Shown piece by piece: positions 12,085 to 26,800 of a stretch of DNA of 64,000 bases. The notes beneath the pieces are model-generated. The model saw nothing but the letters and a program-made list of their open reading frames with translations. It was not told the DNA's origin and made no database searches. Origin of the DNA: Atrichornis clamosus (taxonomy: Eukaryota; Chordata; Aves; Passeriformes; Menuridae); assembly GCA_013400975.1 (NCBI GenBank), contig WBMZ01003467.1, positions 1 through 64,000 of the forward strand. Direction: 5' to 3'. Every line of letters begins with the position of its first letter. Position 1 is the first letter of the stretch. Position numbers and translations under genes: made by a program.

Positions 12085-15000
12085 AATAGGTACAAGTTTA
12101 AATTTAGAAAAGTGCTTCTCACGCTTTTTGTATCTGTCAGATTTCTTCAAAATGTAGGGAGGAGTCGTTTCCTGTGTGAAATACTCACTTGCCCTTAAAA
12201 TAGCTACTGCCAGACAAAGTAAATTGCCACTAATAGGTAAGTTACCTACAAATGAAAAGGAAAAAAATTTAAAAATACTTTGTATTCAAGATATTTACTC
12301 TATGCAACATCCTGCTAAATGAAATTTAATTGTGCAATGTAACTGAAAAGATTTTGAAAATATTTGTTGCATCCAATTATGCTTATTTTATCAGGATGCA
12401 GTTAAAATAACTTCATTCATTCTATGTTCTTCTCAGCACATTAGGTTGAGATTATTAAGGAAAGAATGAAATGTAAATCCCTTCTGTAAATCTCTTTGCT
12501 TGCCCTTAGCCTGAGCAAGAGTCAGTTTCTAATTTTCCCACAGATAGTTTCTGTGCCAAACTTAATGCAGGTGAAGCACCACAGATGTTTGCATTTTATA
12601 AATTTTATGCAATTTATAAATTTTGGAAAGTCTGTGATGCTCTTCTGCCTTTCCTGTGCATATCAAGGCCATAGCTGGGTTCAGCTAGAGGACTATTTGA
12701 AAATGTCACCTTATAACTCAAAATGCAAAAGGATGCATACAAAACATGAAATCAAAAGTGGAAGGACACTTCCCTTTCTGCAACAGGAAAGTCCTTTACT
12801 TGATAATATATAGTGCATCTGGGTGTCTTAGGCATGCAGCGTGTTAAATTGCTAACAGAAACAGATGTAACTCTTTAAACAATGCAGACTACAAACTAAA
12901 TTTGATGGCTCTGTCATGAGCATGTATTGCATAATGTCTTTGCATTATCTGAGACAATTTTGTATATGAGCAGAGACCACAGGAAAATATCTAAGTAGGT
13001 AAAGAGATTTAACCACCTCAGACTTTCAGTTTGTAACAGTGTGCGAACTGATGAGTTGTCCCCCATTTTGCAAATGTGAACCTACACACCTTGATATATA
13101 GAATGTTGGTAGATTGATTGAGTTCATGATATGCAAAGTGAGGAAGAATGAGTCTATTTAGATAACAAATGCCTGAACTTTTTGTCCAAAATTCAGACTA
13201 AAGCTTAAATATTTATTAAGGTTCAATAACATATAGTGATCATTCTGAAATGATACATGCTGCTTTATTTTCTCTAAAATTCTGTGTAGAACTAAAAGGA
13301 ATGAGTGACAAAAATGGTGGTTGTTCTGACATAAGCAGCAGAACAAATGGCAACCATCTTGCTGGAATGTCTCTTTCCATTCAGTCTTGTAGATTCAAAA
13401 AGATCTTGTAATGTGAGTAAAATTCACAGAAGTAGAAATGTTTAACTGAACTGTGTACCCATGAAAATTAGTTTAATTTGGATAACTCTAAAATTACTAA
13501 AAGTTAAATATATTAAAAAAAATAAATATCAAGGCTTTGCATGTATGTTTCTTCTAGTATAGTAAATATTAGTTAATCTTATAACATTTGTGGAAATTAT
13601 TGTTAGCTTAGGAGAACATATTTTAGGCTCAACGTAAGATCAAGTTGCGCAACACAAAACAAATTTAGTCATCTTCAAGTATATAAAAGTTAACTAACTG
13701 ACTTATCTGTAGCAGTCAAAGTAAATTTCATGTGCTTATTCAAAGTGATATTAATAATAAGGATACTTACGTAGTTCACAAATAATTTTTCTAAATACTA
13801 ATGATTTCACAGCTGTAGATTTCCAATGGTAAACTATCTTCTATACATCTTCTTGACTAAAATGTGTGAAAGTACTTTTGGAGAAGAGTTCTGCTTTTCA
13901 AAGTTTCAAATAGGTTTTTGTTTCAGGTGGTTTATGTTCATCCATTTAGGTACCTAGTCTTGACAGAACTGTATACCAAGAAGGGAAAAAGATAAAAAAA
14001 TGCAAACAAAATGTAGGAAGTCAAACCCTGACATTCAAGGTACAAATATTCTTCATTTTTTTAAAAGAAAAGTTTGAAAAAAGTTAGAATACAAATCCAT
14101 TTTCTTTATTAGTAAAGGGACCCTTTTTTTCTTTTTCTTGTCTCTTCTGAAACATTCACAAGTGAGTTTCAGAATCACTACAAATGCAGATTTCTGTATT
14201 TCCACCAATGTTGTGTATGCTGAAATATCTTCTAGAGTTTTAAGGTTTATTGGAACTGACTGTTACATATTGGGTACTTTTTTTCAGTTTGAAAGGGAAT
14301 TGCCAAAGAAATTCATCTTCATGATTATTTGAATAAAATCTGACACCAGATTTAGCTACAATATGAGTAGTTCTAGACTTTATTCTACAGTAATTCATAT
14401 TCAGGTTCCATTTTATTTCAGATATATTATTTCACTGCTTATTTTTCTAATATTCATATGCTTGCCAATTAATATAATAAATATATTATTTTTTATTCTC
14501 ACACTTGTGTATTGACACTATCAATACATTCCTTCTCAGCAGAAGTTGGCAAACATATCTTTCCTTTTCAAATTACTGTCTGCAAAAGATTTCTTTAATT
14601 ATAACTTTAAAATAAGCTCTTGGTAGTAACAATAACCAGCTGAATAAAATATTCCTGTTCTTTAGCTTCAAAATTGTCTCTCAGCTGTCTTACATGTACT
14701 GTATGAGTCAGATTTAAAAAAAAAAAAAAGATGTGCAAGTTCTTTGACTCAGGCTGTACAGCATATGATTGAAGTAAAGAACATCATCTGCTTTGTTCAC
14801 CAGGGGGTTTTATTATTATTATTTCTCTCTGGTCTTCTACTTTTCTGCTCCTCAAATAGAGCTAATTACAAAGGAAAAAGTTGAATCTGGTAGAGAGAGA
14901 TCCTTTAAAGCCATTCCTTTTGCAGAATGGAACAAAAGAAAGTACCAAGGGCATGGATAGGCCTTGAAAAAAAGAAAAGAGAAAAACCATCTAATGAGGA

Positions 15001-15701
15001 TGCTGAGATAAGTGCTTGTGAAGAAAACTGGCAAAAAAGGGCTTTTAGTCTAAAATCCATAAATAAGTGGGCATTAGATGGGTACTAGAACATTTTTAAC
15101 AAGACAGGCCACCAAACTGTATCATCCTATGCAAGAGCTACTACCTTAAAAACTCTTCTTCTTAACAAGATAAGGGTTTCTCTCTTTGAAATATTAATTT
15201 GAAAAAGATACACTCGAAAATTAAGGAGTATTATTCATGTCTGTGAATCCATTATAGAGGAAGACACCATCAAAGCTGCTTTAGATATAATTATGAATGC
15301 TGTAGACTTTCTAAAGGTCAAAGATCCTAAACAGTATGAAGAAATTGTTCACAGTGTATGATGGTTCAGACAGGATTTGACCTCCAGTCTCTCTTTGGGT
15401 CTTCTAGTCTGTGCTAAAGAAGAAGCATGCACAGCATCAACTAGAGAAGAGTTTAAGAATCAAATCATTTGCCCATCCTCCAAACCTATTTCTTAATATT
15501 CCTGGGTAATTGGGCACTCAGACGTGCTTGCTATCCATAGATGTGCAGGTCAGGTGTTTGAGGCTCGGTCTAATTACCAGAGAATGACTGCCAGCTAAGC
15601 ATTGTCCATTTCAGCTCTCAGTGCTGCTCTTGTAACACATAAAGGAGAAAAACAAATCTGAAAGGGAGAGAAGATAAAAGGATAGAGAAAAATAAACTGT
15701 A
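12085..15701. other. unassigned AT-rich non-coding sequence
   Basis: No gene was recognised. The stretch is strongly AT-rich, especially 13,480-14,500. The longest open frame is 105 codons at 12,496-12,813, with no recognisable domain and no supporting splice or polyadenylation structure. Confidence 0.5.
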
Positions 15702-15766
15702 GGACCTGATCCAAAGACTGGAGAAGTTAATGGAAAGTCCCATTAGCTTCAGTGAGGTTTAGATTA
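15702..15766. repeat. short palindromic MITE-like element, copy 1
   Basis: The sequence begins CCTGATCCAAAG (15,705), passes through an AATGGAAAGTCCCATTAGCTTCAGTGA centre and ends in a degraded complement of the start (GGTTTAGATTA). The start matches the terminal motif of the element at 33,070, and the central 'TTAATGGAAAGTCCCATTA' section is itself near-palindromic. This resembles old non-autonomous palindromic repeats found across reptiles and birds. The exact family name was not determined. Confidence 0.5.
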
Positions 15767-17784
15767 ATCTCCATTTTTAACAAGACTGACAGTTCTTTAT
15801 CCCATCATGCATTAGATCTCCTTTCACCCATGTGTACCAGGAAGTTTGCATTTAGTACCAGTGATCTGATTTTGAACATGTTCTGACAGACTAATGAAAT
15901 CAGTTGGGGAATTATTTGATTTAACTTTCCTTTTTTCAGAAGTTTCTCTTAATATTAAATTTTAAGAAAAGGTTGCAGTAAAACAACAGTGGTCCTAAAA
16001 ACATCATTATCATCATCATTGTCAACATCACCATCATCAAAATAGCACCTTGTAAATCCCATGGCTTAAAATGTGATGTTTACATTGTCTGTGTGTCATT
16101 TTGATTGTGAATTAAAAAATAATAACATATTTAGTGCATACTTATTAACTATTTCCTAAACGTATGATAGACTACTCCTCTCCTTTCTTACTCACTTTTA
16201 GTCACACTTCTGGCACATGTTCTGTGCTGCAGATGGACCAACAAAGTGCACATGTATCTAGTCATCAGGTGTTTGAATTTGATTGCCAGCTTTTGGTGTG
16301 ACAGAGAATTCACCCACAGGTCTCCTACACACAGGAGAGTAGTTTTTTGGCACTAACTTTTCACAGCAGGTTACCTGTGTGTCTGGTAGCCATTGGCCAT
16401 TTTATGTCACTTGCTGCAGCATTTCCTAAATTTTGTGTCCATTATGAACAAATATAGCAGAATACTACCAAATGGTTTGGTAGATGTCCTGCAATAATTC
16501 AATTTTATTTATTATGGTTTACAATTTGATTTACTGTAGTGAAGTTGAACTAATATATTGGGTGGTTTTCTTTATATCAATGATTTTCTTTGTATCAGGG
16601 ATTTTCCTGAATCGTCATTCATAAAACACCAGTTTTACAGGTTTTTGATAGCCCAGATATAATGATAGATAATATCTTCTGCATAAAGAGTAATAAACCA
16701 ACAACAACTGAAGAAGAGATGGTAAGAGTATTTTTGTGCTAGGTTCAAGCTAGAGAGATAGTAAGATTCTTTACTGGTGAGACAGTCTTTTATTTTGCTT
16801 TATGTGGCACACTCAGTATCAGAGAAGCATCAGAAGTAATTCCATAATTAAATTCTGTTGATTCTTGCTCTTAAAGCAAAATTGTAATCCTTCTGTTTCA
16901 CCCATTAAAGACTGAGTTCAGTCTCTGACTAACCCTGTAACTCTTGAGAGGACACTTGAATTTTCTTTATCATGTTTTAAGAAAAATAATTACTGATGGT
17001 AGCAGAGAAAATTTGTATAAATGCTCTCTTACTGACATTTTGCACAGTTTTCTCACGTCTTTGAGTTCAATTAGCTAAACAACCGCAATTCCCACAAACT
17101 GCCGACTTCTGGTCTGGTTGCTACCAGGTGGGAAGGTGAGGTCTGTAAAAGCTCCTGCACTCTAAAGCAGCCCAGTTACTGCACTGCCTTGTTATCACAC
17201 CTGCCCATGTCAGGAGTGCTGGAACCTCTCTGACATCTTTCTCTGCTTAACATAAACAGGGGGCAGCTGGTTCAGGAGTCACTGGCCAATGTTCCCTACT
17301 ACAGAGGGAGTTTCCTACAGATGATATGGCACAAAGTGGCCTTCTGTTATTAGGCAATACAGGCAGAGGATAAATTATTAGAGAGTGAACATTTTATTAT
17401 AGGAAGGGAGAAATTTTCATTTTATTAACCATTCATATAAGCAAGCTGGACTATAAATTGTCATCTTTACCCAGGTCAAAACCAGAACAAGTTTAGCAAG
17501 CAGGAAAATAACTTTTTTGTTTAATGAAAATGCCAAGGAAGTGGTGCTGTAACTGGAAATGGACTTCATAATAGGACATGTTAGATATGTGTCTGCAGAG
17601 AAAAACTTGATCAGAGAAAATGAATAGTTTCTCAAAATAGTTCACTTCTGTAAACAGATGTGGAAAATGTGTAGGATATATGATATTGAAATGTACACTG
17701 AAGCTGTTTCTTAAACCAGCATACCTAATTCTTGAATATGTTTACAAGGAAAAATAATAGTATGGGCCATTCACTTAAGAGTTG
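15767..17784. other. unassigned non-coding sequence with a small ATC-rich repeat
   Basis: No gene was recognised. An imperfect (ATC)n microsatellite lies at 16,001-16,039. The remainder is AT-rich and unremarkable. Confidence 0.5.
16001..16039. repeat. imperfect (ATC)n microsatellite
   Basis: Repeated CATCAT units are interrupted by TGT and ACC variants, giving about 39 bases. The interruptions suggest an old, stabilised tract. Confidence 0.8.
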
Positions 17785-17840
17785 TACTCAATCATCCTTC
17801 TTGGGTCCCTTCCAACTCAGACTGTTCCGTGATTATGATA
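17785..17840 (+). mobile_element. CR1 3' terminal fragment (very short)
   Basis: Only the last ~55 bases of a CR1 are present: a CAATCATCCTTCTTGGGTCC-like start, then CTTCCAACTCAGACTGTTCC and a degenerate GTGATTATGATA tail. The 'GGGTCCCTTCCAACTC' motif followed by a TGATT-type repeat is diagnostic of the CR1 3' end. No ORF remains. Confidence 0.7.
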
Positions 17841-20800
17841 AGTGGTTGAATGAATAAGTGACAACAGTGTTCTTGGTGGAAGCTTGGTTTGATTCTGAAC
17901 TGTAGCCTGCCTGGTTGGCTCACATTCAATCTCTTCCTTGGTGCAAAACCATGAGCTCCAGTTTTAGCTGGAAATGTAGAGTATATGTAAGAGCTGCTCA
18001 GACCTTTGTGGTTCCTTTAAGACTTAAAGGGGCAGGTCAGTAAACCTGTCATAGGCCTGTCATGCAAGTCTCAGGAGTCTGCCTAGATCTAGGCAAATGT
18101 AGAAGTGTCTTTGCTGGGACTGTACTTAGGCCTATCAAGATGAGAGTAAAGAGCAAAGAAGTTCTGTGTCTTGTAACTCCAGGGGTGTTCACTTAAGGCA
18201 GGTGAGCCACTTACATCTCAGACTTCATCAGCTCATAAAAGCTTATGCAGTTTGCCTGTGGAGGGAGTTCAGTCCTGACTGAGCCAGGGAGGTTCTTACA
18301 GAGCGTGCTGGGAGATCATAAGGTGTGCAAAATGCGTTAAGAATCACTTCATGTTTAATCTTGGAAAGGCCTCTCATTGCTGAGTACAAAAGAAAATGAG
18401 CCCAACAAACCTCTTAAAGTGAGTCCAATGCAACGGGCACCAATTGTGAGTGAATGTGGGATGACAGTGGGGACACAATTAGCTCTAGTCATTTGTCTTT
18501 GGGAGCTTTAAACTTGGCAACCAAGAGTACACAGACATGCCCAGAAAATGCTCCAAAAATATTTAAGATTATTAGCTACCTCTTTCTTGGTGGTGCAGCA
18601 GATTTACAGTGGTACATTGGAACAGATTAATTGTGTTCAGGCATAAAGAAAATCTAAGTATATTGTGTGTTATAATTTTAAAATTGCATTAGTAGATGAG
18701 TCTGCTTCATTCTACTTTTTCTTACTTAAATGATCTAAATTGTATAGCCTATGTAATATTATTAGCATCTATCCAGTAGGACACTTCCAGATTTGTTGCC
18801 CATCCTAATATAACATAGCAGAACTTTTAGATCTAGGTTTCACATTTTAGTTGCTATTGAAGGACTGCAATAAATACTGCTTTACCTGCATTCAGATTGA
18901 TGGCTAAAACGACAACAGGAAAGCGAAAATGAGGGAACAAGGCTAAGACCGAGTGGCAAAGCAAAATAAACAAGAAGGCTGTGCAGCTCTCTCTGCATCT
19001 GAAAGAGGTTGATTGTGATGTGGTATTCAGACCTAAGACTGCTTTACTACTTTTAACTGACTGTGCAGCTAAATCTGCAAATAGTTTTGTGGGTAAACAT
19101 CATTTGTGGAAGCAAACTGTACCCTTGTAGACATACTATTGGACCAGAGGTATCATATGGATGGCTACACAGCTCTCATAGTAAGTGAAAACAGGAACAA
19201 GGGGAATGGAATCTGTTTTCGGAATACCATTTGGCTTGAGGACTCCAGGAGGCACAGATCTTAGGTATAGCACTACATAATGAAAACGTATCTTTCAAGT
19301 ATGTAGTGCTGTACTTGTCTACAGATACTAAAAATATTTACAAACTGTATAGACTAGACTTTTTAATTGTTTATGCACGAATTTGCAAACACTGTAGGGC
19401 CAAAAGCATATGTACATTTATATACTATGTAAGATGCACTTGCAGTCAGTGAAACACTACTCAGTTAGGCTAACATAGCTGAGCTTTTATGCTTATGTTT
19501 GAGCTTTTATGCTTATGTTTATGCAACCAAAAGGTTTGAGAATATCACTCTGGCATAGGAGATTTTCACTGGCCTCCCAAATATGGCTACTTTGAAAATA
19601 GAATTTGCATCAATATTGCACAGTACTGTAGAAAGTGAAAGAAATGCCCTGTTCAATGGGTCTGAAGAACTTTATCTTTTAAAATTTACCATGTATTAAT
19701 TATGTATGACATTTCAGGAAGTGAGAGTTGTTCGTAGCCTATGGCAATGAGTTACTGAAATGAGACATTACTGAGACAGAAAAAAAATGTGTCAGCATAT
19801 CAAATTACACAGATATTGGTAGCTCAGATGTGTTTGCTAGTTTAGAAAGCTATGTTGGATGTGGTGAAATTGAAGTGCTGCACACTGGGTTTAGATGGAG
19901 GTACTGCAATTCTTTTAAAATGACAATACTGAGGCAGTTGGGTGAAAAGAAATGGAATTCTTATCTGTGGCAACACTGCAAAGAGAAACAATAGATAAAA
20001 TATCTTCTTATAATTTATTCTGGGGCCAATAAAAATGATGATTATAGAACTACTGAAATGCATTTCACCCCCCCCAAAAAAAAAAAAAAAAGCTTAGCAA
20101 CCTGCTTCTCATTCAACAAAATAAGGAAAAAGTTTACTGAGGATTTATATGCTGTGTGCAAATATTTTAATTTTTTTTCCCCTTCTTTGGAAGAATATCC
20201 TTCTCTATTAGTGACCTTAGCTACAAAATTCTAAAGGATCTCCTCCTTCATTCACATAGGGGAAGGATCCCTAACATTTTGGGGATCAGTTATTTTTTTA
20301 ATTTAATAATGGTCTATTTTACAGTATGTTGAATCTTACATACTGTATTAGCTGTATTTTTACAGTATGTTTGGTTGTCCTTTTTATATCTTTTGATCCC
20401 ATGAAAAGAGAAACTGTCTTTCTCACAGCCAAAGACAAGCTGTTGAAATGGCTGCCAGCAGAATTCTGGTGTTAAAAAAACCCAATAAAACAAGCCAAAA
20501 ACCATCTTACAAAATGGAAATGGTTGAACCAGTGGGAAATCTTTTGACATTGCTCCTACCGTACCCACTTGGGTGCCTGTCGCCTGAAGTGTGAACTTCG
20601 TGAATATTAGAACAGCCAATTTACCAATAATATCTGAAGAGGATTTCCTCCTAGCACCTCTAAACTTTTAAGGACAATATGTTTTCCCTCCTTTTTCATA
20701 TTGCTGCACTCTCCATTGTCCATTGTAGGGGAATCCGGATGGGAATTCCTCCATATCTCAGGACCCACTGCTGCACAGTGGAAGATGATCCATCCTAAGC

Positions 20801-23800
20801 CTGGTTAAACGTTCTCATCTGTGCTGATATACGTTATAGTTAAGGATTTGCAGTCCTGCAGCCCATCTCAGGGTTAAATCAGTTAGGTGCTTATGATGCT
20901 CTAATGGACTTAACATTCCAGTTTATCAAAATGTAAAAGTAATAACGTTTATCTTAGCAAGCAAAAATTTAAGGTGGGAGTAGCAGTTTCTACAATATGT
21001 GCAAACTGTGCCTATTGGCTAGAACATCCATCTCCATCTGTGTGCCTTAGTGTTTTCTTTTCACTGTTGCCCCTGTTTCGAGTTACCAGGTTTGTGCTGT
21101 CTGTATTCAGTACTGCAAGAGCTTCCATATTCGCTATTCTTATAGGAGGCTTTGGAGTTTATAGGTAAACGCTAATAAATTTCATTCTTATTGACTTATT
21201 TTTTAGATTTTGTAACTTCTTCTAGCTCATAGTTCTCAATTTTTTTTAAATATAAAATTTTTTAAAAGCATTTGAATTATTTTAACAGTCTCCAAAGTAC
21301 TTCCCATTTGTTTTGCAGAAGTAGTGTATATTGTACTGGGGTATTAATCGTGGTTCAATACTGAGACTACAGGCATTACACAAACTATGAGTGTTTTAAT
21401 TTCAATGACAGAAAGTACTTTACACGTACCTAGCCTTAACAGAGGTTCCTCTCTTCTTACATTCTGCAATGCTAATGCAATTATATCTGTACTCAAGTGT
21501 TCTGTTCTCTTCTCCTTAGTTTTTACCTTTTTATCCATGTGCCTTCCATCAGTTTGTTAAGCAGTAGGCATCTGACTAATAATGTCTATTGTGTTTGTTC
21601 TTGGACTCCAAAGAGGCAGCAGTGTGTTCAGTAATGTGCCTTTATTTTGAAAAGATTGTATTAGGAAGCTCAGAAATATATACTCTAAATTGAATAGGCA
21701 ATGAGGTTTATGATGGTTTGTAGTTCCTCAAGAAGGGGTGAAATGAACAAACATTTAATAATCTGCATCTTCTGTGCAGATAAAATAGTCCTGATAGTTG
21801 AAAGCTCCACTGAGCCAAGCAGATAATTGTTGTCAATCATCATCTTCACGTATGGGCATTAGGTCATCTTGCGTATTGATCATCCTTGTGTCAGCAAATG
21901 AATGCTCTAACTTTTGATATTCAGTGGCAAACCAGAACAAGAGGTGGAAAATAGGTTTTATATGCCTGGTGTACGGTTGCTGGCAAGACATGTTGCAGTA
22001 TTTTGCACTGTTTATGTCATGCATGGTTTATAATATTGCTATAGCAGTCTAACAACCACAAGGTTGAAGCAATTTTGGGGAGCAGGTAATGATTTAGCAG
22101 AAGTCACCTAGCCAACTGAAAATCATGTTCAAAGAACTGGTAGGCAAAAAGTTAGTGTTAGCTTGCTAAACTACATACCAAGCTTGTCAATTGTAGAATG
22201 CAAGTCATGAATTATGTGGTTGTACAGAGAGTGGATTCTTTATAATAGAAATGTTTATAAAATACTTATCATTCTTTAATGGCTTAACTACAGAAGTATT
22301 TCACTTTGTCTTTAACTGAATGCCCCAGCTGAATAAGGGGAACTCTGGTAATGGAAGAAGTAGCAGTAAGTGCAGCAAACTGTGCAATAACTATAAAATC
22401 TTAGCAAAAAAATATTTTTGGGAGATTTTGGTTTTGGGCACATGCTGATATTAAATGACAGTAAATAGAATTTAGTAAAGTTATTGCTGTTAAAAGTGAA
22501 AATCACGGTTAAAAATGCTGTTGGTTCTTTAAAACAACCGCAAAAATCTCTCTTCCATCTTTAGCTATTCCAAAACAAAAAAAAAGTGAACACAATATGA
22601 GAGGAAAAGTGACTACACTTTAGGCATTTCTAATGCATTCATCTCTATCATATAGAACTAGTACTGTGTTCTGTATTACATGTAATAAATTAAAAAAATA
22701 GAGCCTGGCTTTGACAAAAGTTAGCAAAATGTCTGTGAGAATTGTTTCTTGACAGTGAAAAGGGGAAAATGGCTCTTGCTTACTTAAGCTCCCTAGTCCT
22801 TTATATCTACAAGGACATGCATTTCTTCACTCTTGTTACCATGTCATCTTCCTCCTCAGTCCCTGTTAATGTCTTCTTCTGGTCTGATCCTGCTGTGACT
22901 GAGCATTACAAAGTTTTTCACGCCTCCATGCGTAAGTCCATCAACCAATTAGTTTTCAGAGCACATGATACATATAGATGGCATGGCAGTGGGTTCAGAC
23001 CTAGGTCAGCATACTCCAAGCTTTCAGTCAATATGAAAAAAGTATAGGTCTGCATTATCAGTTGTATCGATTTAGACAGTGGATTGTTCATTTTTGCTTC
23101 TTTTTCAAATTTACTCCCAGCTGTGATCACTGCTGTTATTCTGATTTTTGTCTCAACATTCACCACAGAATTTCTCACCATGACAAACACAAATTTTAAA
23201 CAGGCACCTGAAATGTATCAAAGTATGGGTTTCATATTGATTTTTAGTGGAGCTTTGTTGCACATTTTCATACCCATCTTTTAGAACATTCCAATAAGAT
23301 ATCCAATTTTTGCATCTAATCACCTGTTTTGTTTTGAAAAAATTTGGAGGACTTGTTGATGAGGACTTTTGTGGAAAGTCTAACTCAAAACCACATCTTT
23401 CTTATAAACTAATGTAGAACATAATGAGTAATGTATTTTAATTGAAGTAAACAGGTTTTCAAAACCTAAATTGAAACAATCAGGGATCAGTTATTATTGG
23501 TTGTGTTCATTGGAGATTGAAACAAATGTGAATAAAACAGTGAGACATCCTTTAGGATTCTAATCCATCGGATTAGAATGAACCCATCTTGGCATTTGAT
23601 GGAGGCAATGTATCACTGTATAAGTATAGTGAGGATTTGGGATCAAGTGAATCTCAGCAGGAAAAGGAAAATGCTTTTTTGAACAATACAGTGTCGGTTT
23701 CCTCCACTGCTATCTGCAACTTTAGGAGCTAGGAAAAAGCTTTTCTGCTGGTTGCTTTCTCTTTTATTTTATAGTAAAGAGGGACATTATACCTGCACAA

Positions 23801-26800
23801 TCTCTTTAATTTTATTGAGCGTGCTAGAGCATAGATCTGGCTGTGCTCTACCTCTGTCTTGTATTAACTGGATTTTTTTTTCTTGTAGAATTTCTGTTTC
23901 GTTATTATAACTGAAATGAGAGGCATGCCTAGTGGTTTAAAACAAATACACCTTTATATTGTAGAGTTTAGATATTAGAAAATTAGGTTGTAATTACTGT
24001 AGTTAAAGCAACATAAAACTAGAAGTGGCTCCACTCAGCTTCAGTCTGAATAAAGATGAAGAGGGGTCTGAGATAAATGAGATTTCAAGATCCCCTGTAA
24101 TCAATAAAATTGCAATGGTTTATATTAATTCTGAAAAAAAATTCCAGTAACTGGACTATACTAATATCAAAGCTACCTAGGGTAGGTAAAAATACTATAT
24201 TTCTTGTATTTTTGCTCTGTTCTTATCCATATAATAATTAAGCTCTAGTGATGATAGTGTCCCACTATCATTTATTTCAGTGGCAACAGAAGCATAGTTT
24301 AGATTCAGAGATTTTTTGGAAATCTGCTTTCTGACCTCAATTAGATGTGGGTTTGTGCAATCAATCTGAAAATTTGTACTTTAAGTATTCTTATGCTGAG
24401 ATACAGCCCCTCTGAATTTAAATTAAACACTATGAGTTTTTTCTTGCAGGTTTTAGGTAATTTAAGGGACCATGCATATATGTTTAAAGGGTTACACCTT
24501 TTTTTGTTCTTTTTCATAGGAAAAATTGTAGGAAAAATGGAAAGTTCACTGAAACATGTAACTTTTAATTCAGAGTATGATATATATGAAATCATGAGAG
24601 ACTTTCCTTATCCAGACAATTTCAAAATACCTTTCTAGTCCATACATAGTGTTTATCTGAGAAAAGGTGAAGGTGCTATTACACCTCATGAGAACCTCTT
24701 GTTAAATCAGAATTAAATTTTAAAAAAATTAAGCTCCCACAGATCATTTCAAAATATCCTCAGGCCCCTGACATATCCATATTTCTACAGCAGCCAGTGG
24801 TAAAGATGTTTTTAAAGGAAATAACAAAACAAAACCCACAATTTCTCCACCTCCACATCCAGACATTGGCATCTCATAACAAAGACTGGATCAGGGGAGT
24901 GCCTGCCTACACAGAACTAGAAGTGAGCATACACAGTCAGATACAAAGCCAACAACTCACAAAATTTTTGGAAAGCCTTTTCAACTTCAATCTCATTATC
25001 TTTACTACGTATTGAACTGCTACTGTATGAATATCCTCAGTTCAAAGAGAAAGAACCTGGAAAAAAAAAATCTAAATAAATCATTGGCCTTTCAGTACAT
25101 ACCATGAGTCAAAAGAGGAGGTTTGCAAATTTCCACATTTCAAAATCATTGTAATCAACAGATTTCTATCTTTTCTAGACAAATAGTCTCAGCTGCTTCT
25201 ACTCTGACAGAGGTGGAGCTATTTAATTCCATATGATACACTAAGTGTTCTGTAATACAACACACAATTTAAATTGTTCTGATACTACCAAAAAATTGTA
25301 ATGTTTTGCATGTCTTTTTCTATAGGAATGTTGATTATCAGTGATTGTGATAGAACAGGATTGGTAAAGTGTATTTTTTCTGCAAGTTTAAAAAATGGCT
25401 ACCCACGATAAAAATCTCAATCCATACTTAAGCATCCAAAAATTTATTTTTTATTTTTAGAAGTAATGATTACTGTGGGCATGATAAATGGATAACCAGT
25501 AGTGCTGATTATGAGTCTACCAGAGTAATTCAGTATGAAATACAGGTGTTTCGCTTCAGACAGCAGTCAAAACCTAAAAATAAAAGGTCTCTTGTTTCCT
25601 GATTTAACCCCAGCTGTGTCTTGCTTTGCCTTAATTCCCAAATCCACTCTAACTGAATTGCTGTTACCAGTTGTCTTCAGTCTGTGCGAACATAGACAAT
25701 TTGTTCTTTTTGACTAAAAGAGGTGAATTTTGCCCAAAGATCTACCAAAAAAAATTATGCAGTTGTGAGCTAGATAAGATATCATTGTGGAAAAGATGGT
25801 CTAGAGGCAGATCACTAGAGCCTTTTTTCTTTTTACTTCATTTGAACTATTGACCTTGCAAAAATATTCAGCTTTCTGTGAGGTTATTTTTTTTTTCAAG
25901 ATGGTGTTTGGTTCCTGAGCTTTGAAACATGTATGATCAGACCCAGCTTATCTGTGAGGCTGCTGGGTTTTCTAAGTCGCCACACTGGAAAACACACCAA
26001 TCTTGGGAAATCAAGCTAATGTCTCTCAGCTGTGCAGAAAAAGTGTGAACAGCTCTGTCAAATGAGCTACCCCCATCTCCTTTTTTTCAGGCAGCATCTT
26101 ATACTGGAGCAGTCACTTCACATTTGCCATTTGAGCAGTTGTGATATAACTGCCGTTTTATTGCCTATAGGAGAGTTTCTGTGAGGAATCAGAAGCTGGT
26201 CTTTCAGCTACCCTGACCAAAAAAGGTTTTAGTCACAGGACTCTATTACTGGTGAATGCGTAAAGAGTCCTGACAGGATTACAAGAGAATATGAACACAT
26301 AGATCCGGCCTAAAGGTTGCTAATTGACCAAATGGTAATACAAGGGGAAGTATTTTCCAGCCTTGAACTCTACCCCTAGATAAGTATATTAAATGCCATC
26401 AGTTAACCCCTTGAGTGCAGTGACCCAGTGCTGCCAGGGACACTCCTGGTGTGATAGCCCCTTTTGTGTCCTAATCAGGGGTGATGTAGCCAGTAGAGTC
26501 ATAGGTCCAGATGAGTACTACGTGTGTTCTTTTGTTGGATGGAAAGATGTCTCTGGACTTGCAAAAGGTTAAATACAAAATTTTAAGTGCACAACTACAG
26601 TGCCTTAAAAGTACATGAAAATTATAAAGCAAAAGAGCAGTCAGGAGTGAAAATAGAACAATGTAAAGTGAAAAAAAAATAATCTCGGTGATTTTGCTTT
26701 GTAATTGAGTTGGATTTTTAAAATTTTTGTTGGATTTTTACTGTTTTATCTAGATAGTTTTTGAAGAGTGAATGTGCTGAGTTATCTCCAGCTTAGTTCC

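Noticed and set aside
24521..24638. Possible terminal exon after a strong acceptor (TTTTTTGTTCTTTTTCATAG)
   Set aside because: There are only 39 codons with no recognisable feature, and no upstream donor partner or convincing polyadenylation signal nearby.
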